A DNA stretch of 64,000 nucleotides from Gremmenia infestans (taxonomy: Eukaryota; Ascomycota; Leotiomycetes; Helotiales; Hamatocanthoscyphaceae), in NCBI GenBank assembly GCA_032629725.1, contig JAFEVB010000004.1, positions 744,001-808,000 of the forward strand. The letters are read 5' to 3'. The notes below the pieces were generated by a model. The model saw only the letters and a list, made by a program, of their open reading frames with translations. It ran no database searches and was not told the origin of the DNA. Numbering within the stretch: position 1 is the first letter of the stretch; each line of letters opens with the position of its first letter. The position numbers and the translations under genes are program-made. This document shows, piece after piece, positions 10,637-20,877 of the stretch.

Positions 10637-11518
10637 TAGAAAACAAATTGGATTGAGGACTTTCCACCTTTCTTTTCAATTCAAAGGAAGTGGCGAATAT
10701 GCTGCGAGAGAGAAGCTGAGATCCTTGCACGATAATTCCTGGTACTTCCTGCCTGCTCACACAGAAATGATTGAGGTTCCTAGAAGCCAGATCTGCCCTG
10801 AACTGCTCAGTCCAGCATCTAGTTCCTAGGTGTAGTTTGACATAGGCTATGGAGTCATGAGCCGTTTTGAAATTCTTAGTACTCACCCAATCCCCAACTC
10901 CAATAAAGGTTCACTAAAAATCTTTTCTAGGAAGCCGACATAGAGGGGTTTTCGCCTGTGGTGAGGACTATCAAGTCAAACTTAGGTTCCTTAGAGTTCT
11001 AAGTGCTTGAAAATTACTCCGTGTGTGGAGTGAGTTAGGTTGGGGTTGGGTGGAGTGCCCAGAATCCGGTGACCAGGAAATGCCCTTCGCGCTATAGTAT
11101 CTAGACGATCCTCTCTTTCTTCACAACTGAGATATGTTGTTATATACATGCGGCACGCAAACTTGAAAGTATCAAATTAGCCATCAGATCCGATGAGCCA
11201 CACTCAATTGAAGTCACTACCACAGACAGAATGTACTATCAACCCGCCCCTCGTAACTTCCATACATTACAAGGGCAGGGAGTCCACCACCTCCACCTCG
11301 AATCCATTGTAAGGGTAGAGTCTTTCGAACATGGAATCTGCTCGCATCCAACGTTGTACTCGGGCGTCTCGTATCAAATGGAACAATCCTGACATCGTGT
11401 CGTTTTGAAGGATGAGAAGTCCTAATCTCAATATAGCTTCTCGAACGCCTAGCACATACGCGCCTTTTCTCGCAGCAGATTTATCACCCAAGACACAGAT
11501 ACCACTCTTTATTAACAT
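10637..11518. other. Intergenic
   Basis: Upstream region of the SET gene and 5' flank of the hydrolase pseudogene. No supported gene; short shadow frames only. Confidence 0.5.
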
Positions 11519-12329
11519 ATGTGGCCCCAGATTAGGCAAGATATCGGGATTTGCAATAGTACGATTATTCAAGCCGCCTCCAAAACACATCCAACCATCG
11601 ATCATAAAGGCGTACCCCCCATGTCGACTAAGCCTTCAAAATCGAAATTCATCCCTAGATTCCACAAGGCTGGCGAATTGCTGCCCCTATATATCGACCT
11701 TCATGCCGGAGGAAACGTTCTACTCGATGCTCAATTCGACGACGGGTTCTGCTCTACGTTTTTCAATAAGTTCAATATCCTAGTCGCTAGCATCGAATAG
11801 AGCGAGGCTCGGCAAAGCAAGTTTCCAAAGCCTACGAAGGATGTTGTCGCAACCACACAAGCATCCTGGAAGATGAGACACTGCCAATCGATAAATCGCG
11901 TGTAATCCTAGGGGGGGCTACGGTGCAGGCGGAAACTTGAATATCTCGACTGCCCAGATGCTAGAGCTGAAGGGCAAAATTATAAAAGGCGTTGTGTCTT
12001 GGTATCCGGTCCTAGACTTCACCCCTTCGCCACCAGAGAAGCAGAGCTCGAGACCTTACCGATACCTGAAAGATATCGATGTTCTGAAGAACTAGGGTCC
12101 CGCTTGGGAATGGGAATATATTAAGCCGAATCAAGATTTGCGACATCCTTTATTGACTACTAGATATGCGAACATGATCTTCCTGAATGGATATACAATT
12201 TGGGCGCTGATGATATGCTGGGCAACGAGGCGAGACGAACCATGTTTGATCTAGATTCCCTGGACAAAAAAGGAGAGAGAGCTTGGATTTTATAGCTTTG
12301 AGAAGGATATACCTATAAATGGAACTTGG
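11519..12329 (+). pseudogene. Decayed alpha/beta-hydrolase (fold-3 esterase type)
   Basis: Pieces of one protein appear in order but in different frames: FIPRFHKAGELLPLYIDLHA (11640s-11705) with HAGGN where the family has the HGGGF oxyanion motif, then a TAG stop at 11798, SKFPKPTKDVVA, LPIDKSRVILGG, GYGAGGNLNIST (about 11916-11948) in place of the nucleophile elbow GDSAGGN, GVVSWYPVLDFTPSP, a second stop (AAC-TAG-GGT, where Trp is expected), YIKPNQDLRHPLL, and after another frame change PEWIYNLGADDMLGNEARRT. At least two frameshifts and two internal stops are visible and the catalytic Ser is gone, so the gene is dead. The original product would have been a cytosolic or ER esterase/lipase-like enzyme of the GDXG group. 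The 5' end is uncertain. Confidence 0.78.
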
Positions 12330-12452
12330 TTGGGGATTTAAGGCATGGCTTTGCTCATGATTTGATGGATAGTCCAGGGGCAGAGGCGCTTGCAAAGAAC
12401 AAGAAGAGAAGTACAGAGATGACTGAAGATGTCGGTCTGTGATTATTCAAAA

Positions 12453-12709
12453 GGCTTTTAACGGGATGAAAAGAGGCAGAGACGAAAATTTCATCGCTTC
12501 GATCAAGCGTTTTGTTTCTTGTAAGATGATAACTTGAGGCAAGGCGGAAATTGAAGACCCTCTCATCAGTCTGAATGCACCAGCGTATTCAAAGCCATCT
12601 ACCGGTATAAGGTGCGTCTTGGCCTTCACCGTGCACAGAGAATCAATTAAGTGAGATACGAGTTGAATGTAAGTCCGTTCATCCGGCGTTTGGAAGGAAG
12701 CAAATGGGA
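12453..12709 (-). pseudogene. Unidentified exon-like fragment
   Basis: On the minus strand a pyrimidine-rich CTTTTTGACAG acceptor at about 12710 precedes 85 codons of protein-like sequence (LPFASFQTPDERTYIQLVSH, KTHLIPVDGFEYAGAFRLMR, IILQETKRLIEA) ending at TGA 12450-12452. There is no ATG and no matching upstream exon in the next few hundred bases, so it looks like a single exon left from a lost gene. I do not recognise the family. Confidence 0.3.
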
Positions 12710-12974
12710 GCCCTGTCAAAAAGGTTGAGAATTGTCGGTGTGACGTGAGTGAGGAATGTGGTCAATTATTCACATGTTTTTGGCGGAAGTCTCCCGCATA
12801 AACCGGCCACAGCGGATCGCACCACAAAGAATTGGTCGGGAGCCCTATCATCGTGGTGTTACAAACGTCGTGGCAATTATCTGCTCTCATCTGCTCTCAT
12901 CTGGAGTTCTTTGAATAAGAATCCCTTTGAGCTTCTTGTTCATTCCTCAATCATACTAAAAGTTAACATACAGT

Positions 12975-15576
12975 ATGTCTACGCTTAAACACGCCACACT
13001 CCTCCAGTCAATCAAGGATGACATGTCTGACAATTCTGGAGCGCAAACTCCTACCAAACACACGCCCAAAAGCCTGAGACCCTACGTATGGGCCATGATA
13101 GCCTTCAAGAAGGGACATGACTTCCAGCGGCGCTCCTCTATACACCATGCACGCAGAGTCAGTGAAACCGTTCAGTCCGAAGGGCAATTTGCCGCTGCTT
13201 TGACCGTATGTTCCCCACCCCCATAACAAGCGATCACTATACTAAATTGAAAATGATAGCCTCTCTACGCTGGTGTCTCGGCTGCCTTTAGTGATCACAA
13301 CACCGCGGTCATAGCGATTGCTATCCATGATCCCGTCTATCTACTTGACTTCTCTGTCAAAACCATCGAACTAGGCGATGGTTTGGAGAAGGGCCTTGAT
13401 GTTATTGCTGACTATGTAGTTGGAGAGTTGGAGAGATACGAACATGAGAATCTTAGCAAATTCATTGGAGCGGGAGTACCATACGACATTATGAAGCGTA
13501 GCCCAAAGCTTTCTTCCAAACTCTGGTTGAAGATCGACATTGTCCCCATTTCCATCATGCCTGAGGTGGACGGACTGGAGAATGAACTGAAGGATCGAAG
13601 CTATTGGAGTGAGAAATGTATCGACGAGCAAGCGGATTCTATGGCGAGAAAATGCATTATGTGAGTTTATGATCTTAGTCATATGCAGTTTCATTTGGCC
13701 TTTTATAGCGAAAAAGTATCATTCCGTTCCACATAGCGCCATATCTTCTATTGAAGCCGGCTAACATTTTACAAGGCACTTTGGCCCAAGTCTTGCTCCT
13801 TTACAGCAAGTGGGCTATAGAGGCCTCGTCGAGGTTGATTCTGGATTCCAAGCCCGCATCCTTACTCTTGACGACTTCCAAAGGACTTGCGGGCCCCGTA
13901 CTTGGGATGCAATGATGAAGTTCGTCACATCTCTCAAGGCAAGAGGCACTAAAATTGCCTTCTTCTCCAGTACGCCACAAGGTGGAGGCGTTGCTCTTAT
14001 GAGACACGCTCTTGTCCGTCTGGCCAAGCTATTGAAAGTTGACATGACTTGGTGGGTCTAATTGTGACCATATCGGTTCTATAGAGATCTAATACCTCTA
14101 GGTATGTACCAAAGCCGAAGCCTGGCGTCTTTCGCATCACAAAGACAATCCACAATACCCTGCAAGGTGTTGCCCACCCCAATGAGAAAATCACCGCAGA
14201 AGACAAGGAAGTCTTGAATAGCTGGATCGAAGATAATGCAAACCGTTACTGGCTCAGCCCAGGCGGCCCTCTGCGACCTCCGGCTGAAGGTGGAGCAGAT
14301 GTTATTATGGTACTTACCCTTTGCCCCCTTGAGGACTCTTCTAACTGGAACAGATTGACGATCCGCAAATGCCTGGCCTCATCCCGTTAATCAAGAACTT
14401 GACTCCAGATAGACCTGTTCTGTATCGAAGCCATATCCAAATCCGAAGTGATCTGGTGGACACGCCTGGCACACCACAAGCAGATATTTGGGATTTCTTG
14501 TTCTCAAAGATTAAACATGCGGATCTGTTTATCAGCCACCCAATTCCTTCCTTCGTCCCAGCCAATGTACCAAGATCGAAAGTCTGCTATTTGCCTGCGA
14601 CGACCGACTGGCTCGACGGCCTCAATAAAGATCTGAACATGTGGGACCAAGGATATTATGGACATATGTATAATGAGCAGTGTCACAATTTGAGAATGTA
14701 AGTCCCTACACACTTCACGGTTTTGTCGTTGTATTTAGCTAATATATCACAAGGACCCAGCTGAAGTGGCCCAATAGTAATTTACAATGATCAAGTCTGA
14801 AGATTGACAACATGCTAATTTCGGGAAGAGAAATACATAATTCAAATAGCAAGATTCGACCCCGCAAAAGGCATCCCAGATGTCATCGAATCCTACGCTG
14901 AATTTCGCCGCCAATTACTCGAAGAGAACCCTATTGCAGAAGCACCCCAACTCGTAATGTAAGCTCTCCCTATTCTCCCCTTCCCCTCTCCCATCCCACT
15001 GACATGTTCAGCTGCGGCAACGGCTCAGTCGACGACCCAGACGGGACCATCATCTACGACCAAACCATGTCAACCCTGCACACCAAGTACCCGAACCTCC
15101 TCCCTTCAATCTCCGTCATGCGCCTCCCACCCAACGACCAGCTCCTCAACACCCTCCTCTCGGCCTCGCATATCGTGCTCCAACTCTCCACGCGCGAAGG
15201 CTTCGAGGTCAAAGTCTCCGAGGCTGTGCACAAAGGCAAGCCGGTCATCGCTACGAATTGCGGCGGCATCCCACTGCAAGTGCAAGATGGCAAGAATGGG
15301 TTTTTGGTCGACGCCGGTGATTGGAAGGGTGTTGCGGGACGGCTGATGGATCTGTGGACGGATGAGGAGTTGTATGGGCGGATGAGTGATTATGCGAAGG
15401 TGAGTGTTAGTGATGAGGTTGGGACGGTGGGGAATGCTTTGAGTTGGCTTTATTTGGCGGATAAGTGGGCTAGTGGGGAGGGCGTTGTGCCGAAAGAGAG
15501 GTGGGTTAATGATCTTGCTAGGGAGGAAGCTGGGTTACCTTATGTGGAGGGGGAGAATAGATTGCCTAGGTTTTAG
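12975..15576 (+). CDS. ccg-9: Trehalose phosphorylase/synthase, CCG-9 type (GT4)
   Basis: Model join(12975..13205,13260..13660,13776..14051,14102..14309,14354..14697,14754..14776,14829..14958,15012..15576), 725 aa. The sequence reads colinearly as the fungal retaining trehalose phosphorylase (clock-controlled gene 9 of Neurospora): FSSTPQGGGVALMRHAL, IDDPQMPGLIPLIK, RSHIQIRSDL, QIARFDPAKGIPDVIESYAE, then the GT4 donor-site motif REGFEVKVSEA (near residues 599-609), whose E-x7-E spacing binds the phosphate/nucleotide side, and KPVIATNCGGIPLQV. It reversibly converts trehalose and phosphate to glucose and alpha-glucose 1-phosphate in the cytosol, linking reserve carbohydrate and stress tolerance. 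Seven introns of 44-115 bp include one pair flanking a 23-bp exon 6. The acceptor of intron 6 (GGGAAG, 14828) is the weakest call. Length agrees with the family (about 700-740 aa). Confidence 0.9.
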
Positions 15577-16085
15577 GTTCTTCTTCTGCTTTGGATACTG
15601 TATGTATTTACTTGGAGTAGTAGTTGAGCTGTAAGATCTAAAGGTACGGTTATATGAAGAATGTGTGGACGCTAGGTTTGATACTATGCTCAATTATTCT
15701 TACGAAAGACTTCACAAACCTTCCGTGGTTTCAACTACGAAAAATATATCTCAAAAGCTAGGTAGTCTAAAGACTCGAGGCACTTCACCACAAGACAAGG
15801 ATCCAGAATCTACAACAGCCCAAAATTTGAAGATTATAATGTGAGTTAGAAAACTACATATGCACAATCAGATTAAAAAAAGCTTTTTATTACGAAGTGC
15901 AGTTCAATTAATCTTTGTTATGCATTACTCTACGGAGTAGCTAGTCCTTCACGCAGTCCCACAAGGCTGAACCTCCGCCTCGTCTCTTTTCGCTTCCTCT
16001 TCTCACAACTTCAAACAACCCCCCCACATCACCATTCCAACCCAAACAATCCCACCATACCATACCATCTCACCTTCACCCAACC
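15577..16085. other. Intergenic, 3' and 5' flanks
   Basis: 3' UTR of the trehalose phosphorylase and promoter of the next gene, which becomes strongly CT-rich from about 15960 to the ATG, as is common for ascomycete core promoters/leaders. Confidence 0.5.
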
Positions 16086-17003
16086 ATGTCCGACTCCTCC
16101 GACGAAGAAGCAGCCGCCATGGCCCTCGCAATGGGCTTCTCATCCTTCGGCGCCCCACCCTCCAAGAAAAAACGCAAGTTCAACAGCGCCACTGACGCGT
16201 TCGTTGACGGTCAAGAACAGCTGACGCCCGAACAGTTGGAGGATATTGATCGCGGGGGTAAGAAGGGGAAGGGGAGTGGAGGGAATAATGTTGCGTTGGG
16301 GCGCGCGAGGGTTTTTGGAACTGGGAGTGGGGGTGGAGCTGCTTCTGGTGCTGGAAGTGGAGGTGGGAGTGGAGGTGTTAGTTATGAGGCGCAAGCGCCT
16401 TTGGTCTTGCAAGCACACGCACGCAATGATGCTGAGATAAATCTATATGGTGGCAGGGCAGATGATGGGAGTGGGGATGAAGAGAGGCCGAATTATGTGG
16501 ATACGAGTCTTCCTGCTCCGGTTGAGGAGTTGAGGGGGATAGGAAGCGGAGGGGAAGGAAGTTTGGAGTTGCAGAATCAAGCTACGGAAAAGGCAACAGA
16601 AGCAGTAGATGAGATGCAAGCGAAGATCGACTCGATACTTGCTAGTGCGCAGCCAGTTATCTCTGTCCCGCCTCTACCTGCACTTCCACCCGGGTACACA
16701 GATTCAGCGTTTACGGAGGGGAGGATTAGGAGTCCTCCAGCGGCGGCGGTGGAGTCTTTTGCGGGTTCGAGTAGAGGTGGTGGCGGTGGTGGTATGAGAG
16801 GGGGGCAGGGTGGGGGTTCTGCGAGGGGAGGACGGAGAAATGAGAGGTGGTGGGAGGGGTATTATGATCCGAGTTTTAATGTTAATCCGTGGGAGGCGCT
16901 GGAGAAGAAAATGGAGCTGCGGAGTGTGGGGAACTGGTTGGAGAAGGGGCATTGGGATTTGAATGCTGGGGTTAGAGTTCCGACAACGACGAGTGCTACA
17001 TGA
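16086..17003 (+). CDS. Uncharacterised Gly/Ser-rich nuclear-type protein
   Basis: Single exon, 305 aa, ATG at 16086 in context CACCC-AACC-ATG. The N-terminus is acidic (MSDSSDEEAAAMALAMGFSS) followed by a likely nuclear localisation signal (SKKKRKF). The middle is low-complexity Gly/Ser, then APVEELRGI and a conserved-looking C-terminus rich in aromatic residues (RRNERWWEGYYDPSFNVNPW and LEKKMELRSVGNWLEKG). An RGG-like run (RGGGGGGMRGGQGGG) suggests RNA association, but that is inference. I recognise the pattern as a conserved ascomycete protein but know no named function. It converges with SPB4, whose stop is 117 bp downstream. Confidence 0.75.
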   Translation: MSDSSDEEAAAMALAMGFSSFGAPPSKKKRKFNSATDAFVDGQEQLTPEQLEDIDRGGKKGKGSGGNNVALGRARVFGTGSGGGAASGAGSGGGSGGVSYEAQAPLVLQAHARNDAEINLYGGRADDGSGDEERPNYVDTSLPAPVEELRGIGSGGEGSLELQNQATEKATEAVDEMQAKIDSILASAQPVISVPPLPALPPGYTDSAFTEGRIRSPPAAAVESFAGSSRGGGGGGMRGGQGGGSARGGRRNERWWEGYYDPSFNVNPWEALEKKMELRSVGNWLEKGHWDLNAGVRVPTTTSAT

Positions 17004-17120
17004 TATGTCCCCTGCCGTGTTATGAGAATGATGAGAATAGGGAGAAGCCAGAGAAAAGGCATGTAGGTTTAATGGCTAGTATTAGTATTCTTTTGATACC
17101 CAAATTCAAGGCGAAAAGGT

Positions 17121-19035
17121 CTAATTATCAAAACCATTCCACACCTCACTCTCCTCCTCCGCCGTTTTCCTTTTGACCTCTTCAATCAATCTCTGCACCT
17201 CCGCCTCCCCAGCCTTCTCCTCATCAGTCATCTTCTCTACCCGCTCCGCCTCCCTCTTCCTCCTCTTCTTCTCCCTCCTCGCCTCCTTGACATCCTGCTG
17301 CTCATGCTTCGCACTCCACGCCTCCCGCTCCTTACGCTTCCGAATCACATCCTCACTAGGCACATACGGCGCTTTATTCTTCTCTTCCTCCATCGCTATC
17401 CTGCGAGCCTTCTCGCGCGCTTTGTCTTTGTATGCGTATTCCGCCATGTCGATCTCCACGCCGAGCTTCTTGTCGCCTTCCCATTGCTTTAGCTCCGGCA
17501 TCTTTGGCAGACGGACCAGGCCCCAGGCATTTCCTAGGTCTGCCCAATCGAGGTCGGAGACGCGGAAGATGCTGCTGGCTTGGTGCTTAGAGTAAGCTTT
17601 TACCCAACTGACAAACCCCCTCTGGCCTTTGTCATATAAAGCTCGATCGGCCAAAACTTCTTTTCGCATCTTCTTCATAGTCGCTTTCGCTCCATCTTCT
17701 GTGATGGAGATGGTCGGGGTGGCAAGGAGTGTAATTGGCGTCTTACGGACTTCGAGGAAGGGGATGTAGTCTTCTTCTCGGCCGGGCTGGAGGAATATTA
17801 CACTGAGGCCTTTGCGCCCTGCTCTTCCTGCTCGTCCGCAGCGGTGAAGGAAGACCTTAGGGTCGGATGGTGGGTCGATTTGCACGACTAGGTCGACTTG
17901 GGGAATGTCGAGACCACGTGCTGCTACATCGGTAGTAAGGAGAATTGTAGGTGTGACTGCTGTGATGTATTTCGAAAAGTTCTTCTGTCGTACGTTCGGT
18001 GGATGTTTCCCATGGAGGGTTACCAAGGAGAATTGCTTCGGAAGCAATGCGCCGAGGATATCTTGAAAATAATCGACTGCTGCGCAAGTTGAGAGGTATA
18101 TAATGCTTTTTTGGGGCGCGGGATCCAGTTGTGACAACAGCGAGAGGAGAGCAGGGAATTTGTGGCTGGCAGGAGTCAGCAAATATGACATTTGCAAACT
18201 TGCTGGCGTCCGTTTATCATCCCCTGCTGCGGTCTTCACTTTAACGGCGATTTTGACAGGATTTCGTAATCCCACTCTGACGATCTCACCCACTGCTTCA
18301 CTGACACTTGCGCTGAAGAGACCAGTGCGTCTTTGCTTCGGTAAACGTCCCAAGATCTTCTGTAAATCGTCCTTGAATCCCAAATCTAGCAATCGATCCG
18401 CTTCGTCCAGGACCAGGACCTCGAAAGAAGATTGAGGACAGTGTACATGCGGAGACGAGAGAAGTTCGAGGAGTCTTCCTGGAGTAGATATAAGTAGATT
18501 TGGACTATTTTTGAGAAACCTGCTTAGATCTTGCGCCGGTGTAGTTGTCCCACCCAGGAGAAGCTGCGGTAGAACGGAATGAGAGGAGATAGATCTCTTC
18601 GTCTCTCCATCTTCGTTGGGAGCTAGAGCGTCGGCGGACGTTTGATGGAAGTTGAGTAGGGTACGAAGGACGGTGTGTATTTGTGTTGCCAGTTCTCGAG
18701 TAGGTGAGACGATGATTGCGCCGACATGGTGTTTCTTGATGGGCTCTTCGAGTCGCAATAGTTTTTCAACGACAGGTATTAGAAATGCCAGGGTCTTCCC
18801 ACTCCCAGTGACAGCCTACACTTTGTCGGTATCATGCTAAGAGATGGAGGAATTAAGAGCATACCTCGACTACAACGTCTTTGTTCCCGGTGAAGAGGGG
18901 AATGGTTGAAGCTTGCACAGGGGTCATTCGGTCAAAGCCCATGGCGGAAATGGCATCTAATATCCATTCTGCTAGAGGAGGGGTAAGTCCATCCCAAGCT
19001 CTTGGGTCTTTCTTTTTGGCAGCTTCAGGAGCCAT
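17121..19035 (-). CDS. SPB4: ATP-dependent rRNA helicase SPB4 (DEAD-box)
   Basis: Model complement(join(17121..18815,18865..19035)), 621 aa; the 49-bp intron falls directly before the Walker A motif. In order: Q motif MTPVQAS (Gln 41), motif I AVTGSGKT (58-65), Ia PTRELATQI, Ib STPGR, II VLDEADRLLD (DEAD 194-197), III written SAS rather than SAT (225-227), IV IIYLSTC, V TTDVAARGLDIP, VI HRCGRAGR. A DUF4217-like region and a long Lys/Glu-rich coiled C-terminus (ARREKKRRKREAERVEKM) follow. Orthologues (yeast Spb4, human DDX55) act in nucleolar assembly of the 60S subunit. The start MAPEAAKKKDPRAWDGLTPP fits the family. Tail-to-tail with the 16086 gene. Confidence 0.93.
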
Positions 19036-19701
19036 GGCGCATGGAAATGTATTTTTGGGTAGTCTGAAGAAGTTGCGCCCACCAAGCCCAAAATTTTACA
19101 TATCGATTGGCCTTATCTTATCGGCTTCCGCTTGAGATTTTCCAGCAACAGAAAGAACACCGCCATTCCTTCTTCCTTGGGAGTTCAAAAGACTTCATAG
19201 TTCTAAATCTTAATGTTTTCCCAGGTATTTTTAAGTAAGCAGCTTTTCGAACATACAGTATTTACTATAGACATAGAAATAGACATGTATCTTCAATGCT
19301 GTTGAAGGAAATCAATATAACCCTGTAATTGCAGGCTTGCATGTGATCCATCAGGTCGCGTGCTGAGTAATGGAGACCCCAAAATTTCCAACTTTCTTCT
19401 CATCCGAGACCCCCCAGTCCCCGTTGCTACCGATCTTTCCAGAACACATATCGATGTGCCACGAGACGGCGCACCAGAGAGCATCATATCTTTCTCTAAC
19501 CATGCAGCGCAGTTTTGCTCTGCCTCTCTCCCTCACCTCCCACTGGATCCAATAGCCGTCGCACCGGCCTATCCTGCCGCCAAAATACGCGCCTCACGCA
19601 AAGATAAACATCTCCACTGTTCCAACTGGCTTTTAGGCCTCCCCGGCTTACAGCGTATACTCACCGGTGCCATTCGAATGCCCTCACTACCACCTTTCAC
19701 C
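19036..19701. promoter_or_regulatory. Divergent promoter SPB4 / DGK1
   Basis: The region between two head-to-head genes. An open frame in phase with DGK1 extends upstream from 19701 to 19360 but begins only with GTG and ends its useful similarity at the ATG, so I treat it as leader. No TATA box is obvious. Confidence 0.45.
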
Positions 19702-20877
19702 ATGTCGCGATCGTCTTCGAACTCCGTTCCGGCAACCCCAAGAGTCATTTCTCCTTCACCAACACCATCGGAAGCTGGGGAAACAACTTCGCAAGATGGC
19801 TATTTCGGGCCGGTGACAAGGTCTGCTAAGAAGAAAAGGGCGGCAGCTCCACAGCCGATACACGAAGATCTCGATGAAGAGGAGGAAACAAGCGCGGATT
19901 TAAGAAGGGCAAGGTCAAAAAGCAGAAGTCCTATGAGAACACGAAAAGTCACCGCCCATACTCCAGCTAAAGCAACGACATCTTCTACTATCACAACAAG
20001 CCCTCCGCCTGTGACTCCAAATGGGGCTACATCGAATGGACATCTCTCGCCCACAAGTGCTAATTCAGGATGGAGCTGGAGGGATCTGAGTCGAAGTCCC
20101 AGTCCGTTGGGTCTTATTCCTATACACAGACAATGGAGATCGTTTGTGCACCGGCATGAGGTCCCACGAAAACTTTTGCACGTCTCTATTGGATTCTTCA
20201 CTATCTGGGCCTATGTACATGGTCTTCAGACCTCGGATATCCACCCGTATCTTTTGACAGCACTTGTCCCGATCGCAACCGTTGACTATGCCCGTTTCAA
20301 ATTCCCATCTTTTAATCGAGTTTATGTCCGAGCTCTCGGTGCTTTCATGCGAGAAACCGAGTTCGAAGGATGGAACGGGGTCATTTGGTACCTCCTAGGA
20401 GCCTGGATCTCCCTGCGCTTCTTCCCTAAGGACGTAGGAGTCATGGGTATACTTCTCCTAAGCTGGTGTGACACCGCTGCGAGCACCGTTGGACGGGCAT
20501 ATGGACGTTACACGCCTCGTATCAGGCGTGGAAAATCTCTCGCGGGGTCACTTGCAGCGTTTCTCGTCGGCGTCATCACTGCAGCCGGATTCTGGGGATG
20601 GCTGGCACCACGGAACGGCCCGTTTCCTGAGGACGTGAACTGGCCTTTACAATTCACAGGAACGTTGTCCCTGCCAGGGCCTATTAGGGACCTTGTTGGT
20701 TTGACCGAGGCACAGGCGAGCATTTCTGGCGGACTTGCTTTGGCGATAATGAGTTTATGGACAGGCTTTGCGGCTTCAGCCAGCGAGGTTATTGACATCT
20801 TTGGGTGGGATGACAACTTAACGATACCGGTATTGAGTGGGATTGGGATGTGGGGTTTCTTGAATATATTTGGGTAG
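19702..20877 (+). CDS. DGK1: CTP-dependent diacylglycerol kinase, DGK1-type
   Basis: Single exon. ATG at 19702 (TTTCACC-ATG) gives 391 aa; an in-frame ATG at 19678 in poorer context would add 8 residues. The first 140 residues are disordered, Ser/Pro/Thr- and basic-rich. The conserved part starts at RKLLHVSIGFFTIWAYV and continues with repeated membrane segments typical of the CTP-transferase/Dgk1 family, including LLSWCDTAASTVGRAYGRYT and a basic GKSLAGSLAAF loop, and ends SGIGMWGFLNIFG. Yeast Dgk1 makes phosphatidate from diacylglycerol using CTP at the ER/nuclear envelope, opposing the lipin Pah1. Length is larger than yeast (290 aa) because of the N-terminal extension. Confidence 0.88.
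   Translation: MSRSSSNSVPATPRVISPSPTPSEAGETTSQDGYFGPVTRSAKKKRAAAPQPIHEDLDEEEETSADLRRARSKSRSPMRTRKVTAHTPAKATTSSTITTSPPPVTPNGATSNGHLSPTSANSGWSWRDLSRSPSPLGLIPIHRQWRSFVHRHEVPRKLLHVSIGFFTIWAYVHGLQTSDIHPYLLTALVPIATVDYARFKFPSFNRVYVRALGAFMRETEFEGWNGVIWYLLGAWISLRFFPKDVGVMGILLLSWCDTAASTVGRAYGRYTPRIRRGKSLAGSLAAFLVGVITAAGFWGWLAPRNGPFPEDVNWPLQFTGTLSLPGPIRDLVGLTEAQASISGGLALAIMSLWTGFAASASEVIDIFGWDDNLTIPVLSGIGMWGFLNIFG

Noticed and set aside
11267..11605. 112-codon minus-strand frame with a protein-like look
   Set aside because: It lies antisense to the 5' part of the hydrolase pseudogene, so its texture is probably the shadow of former coding sequence.
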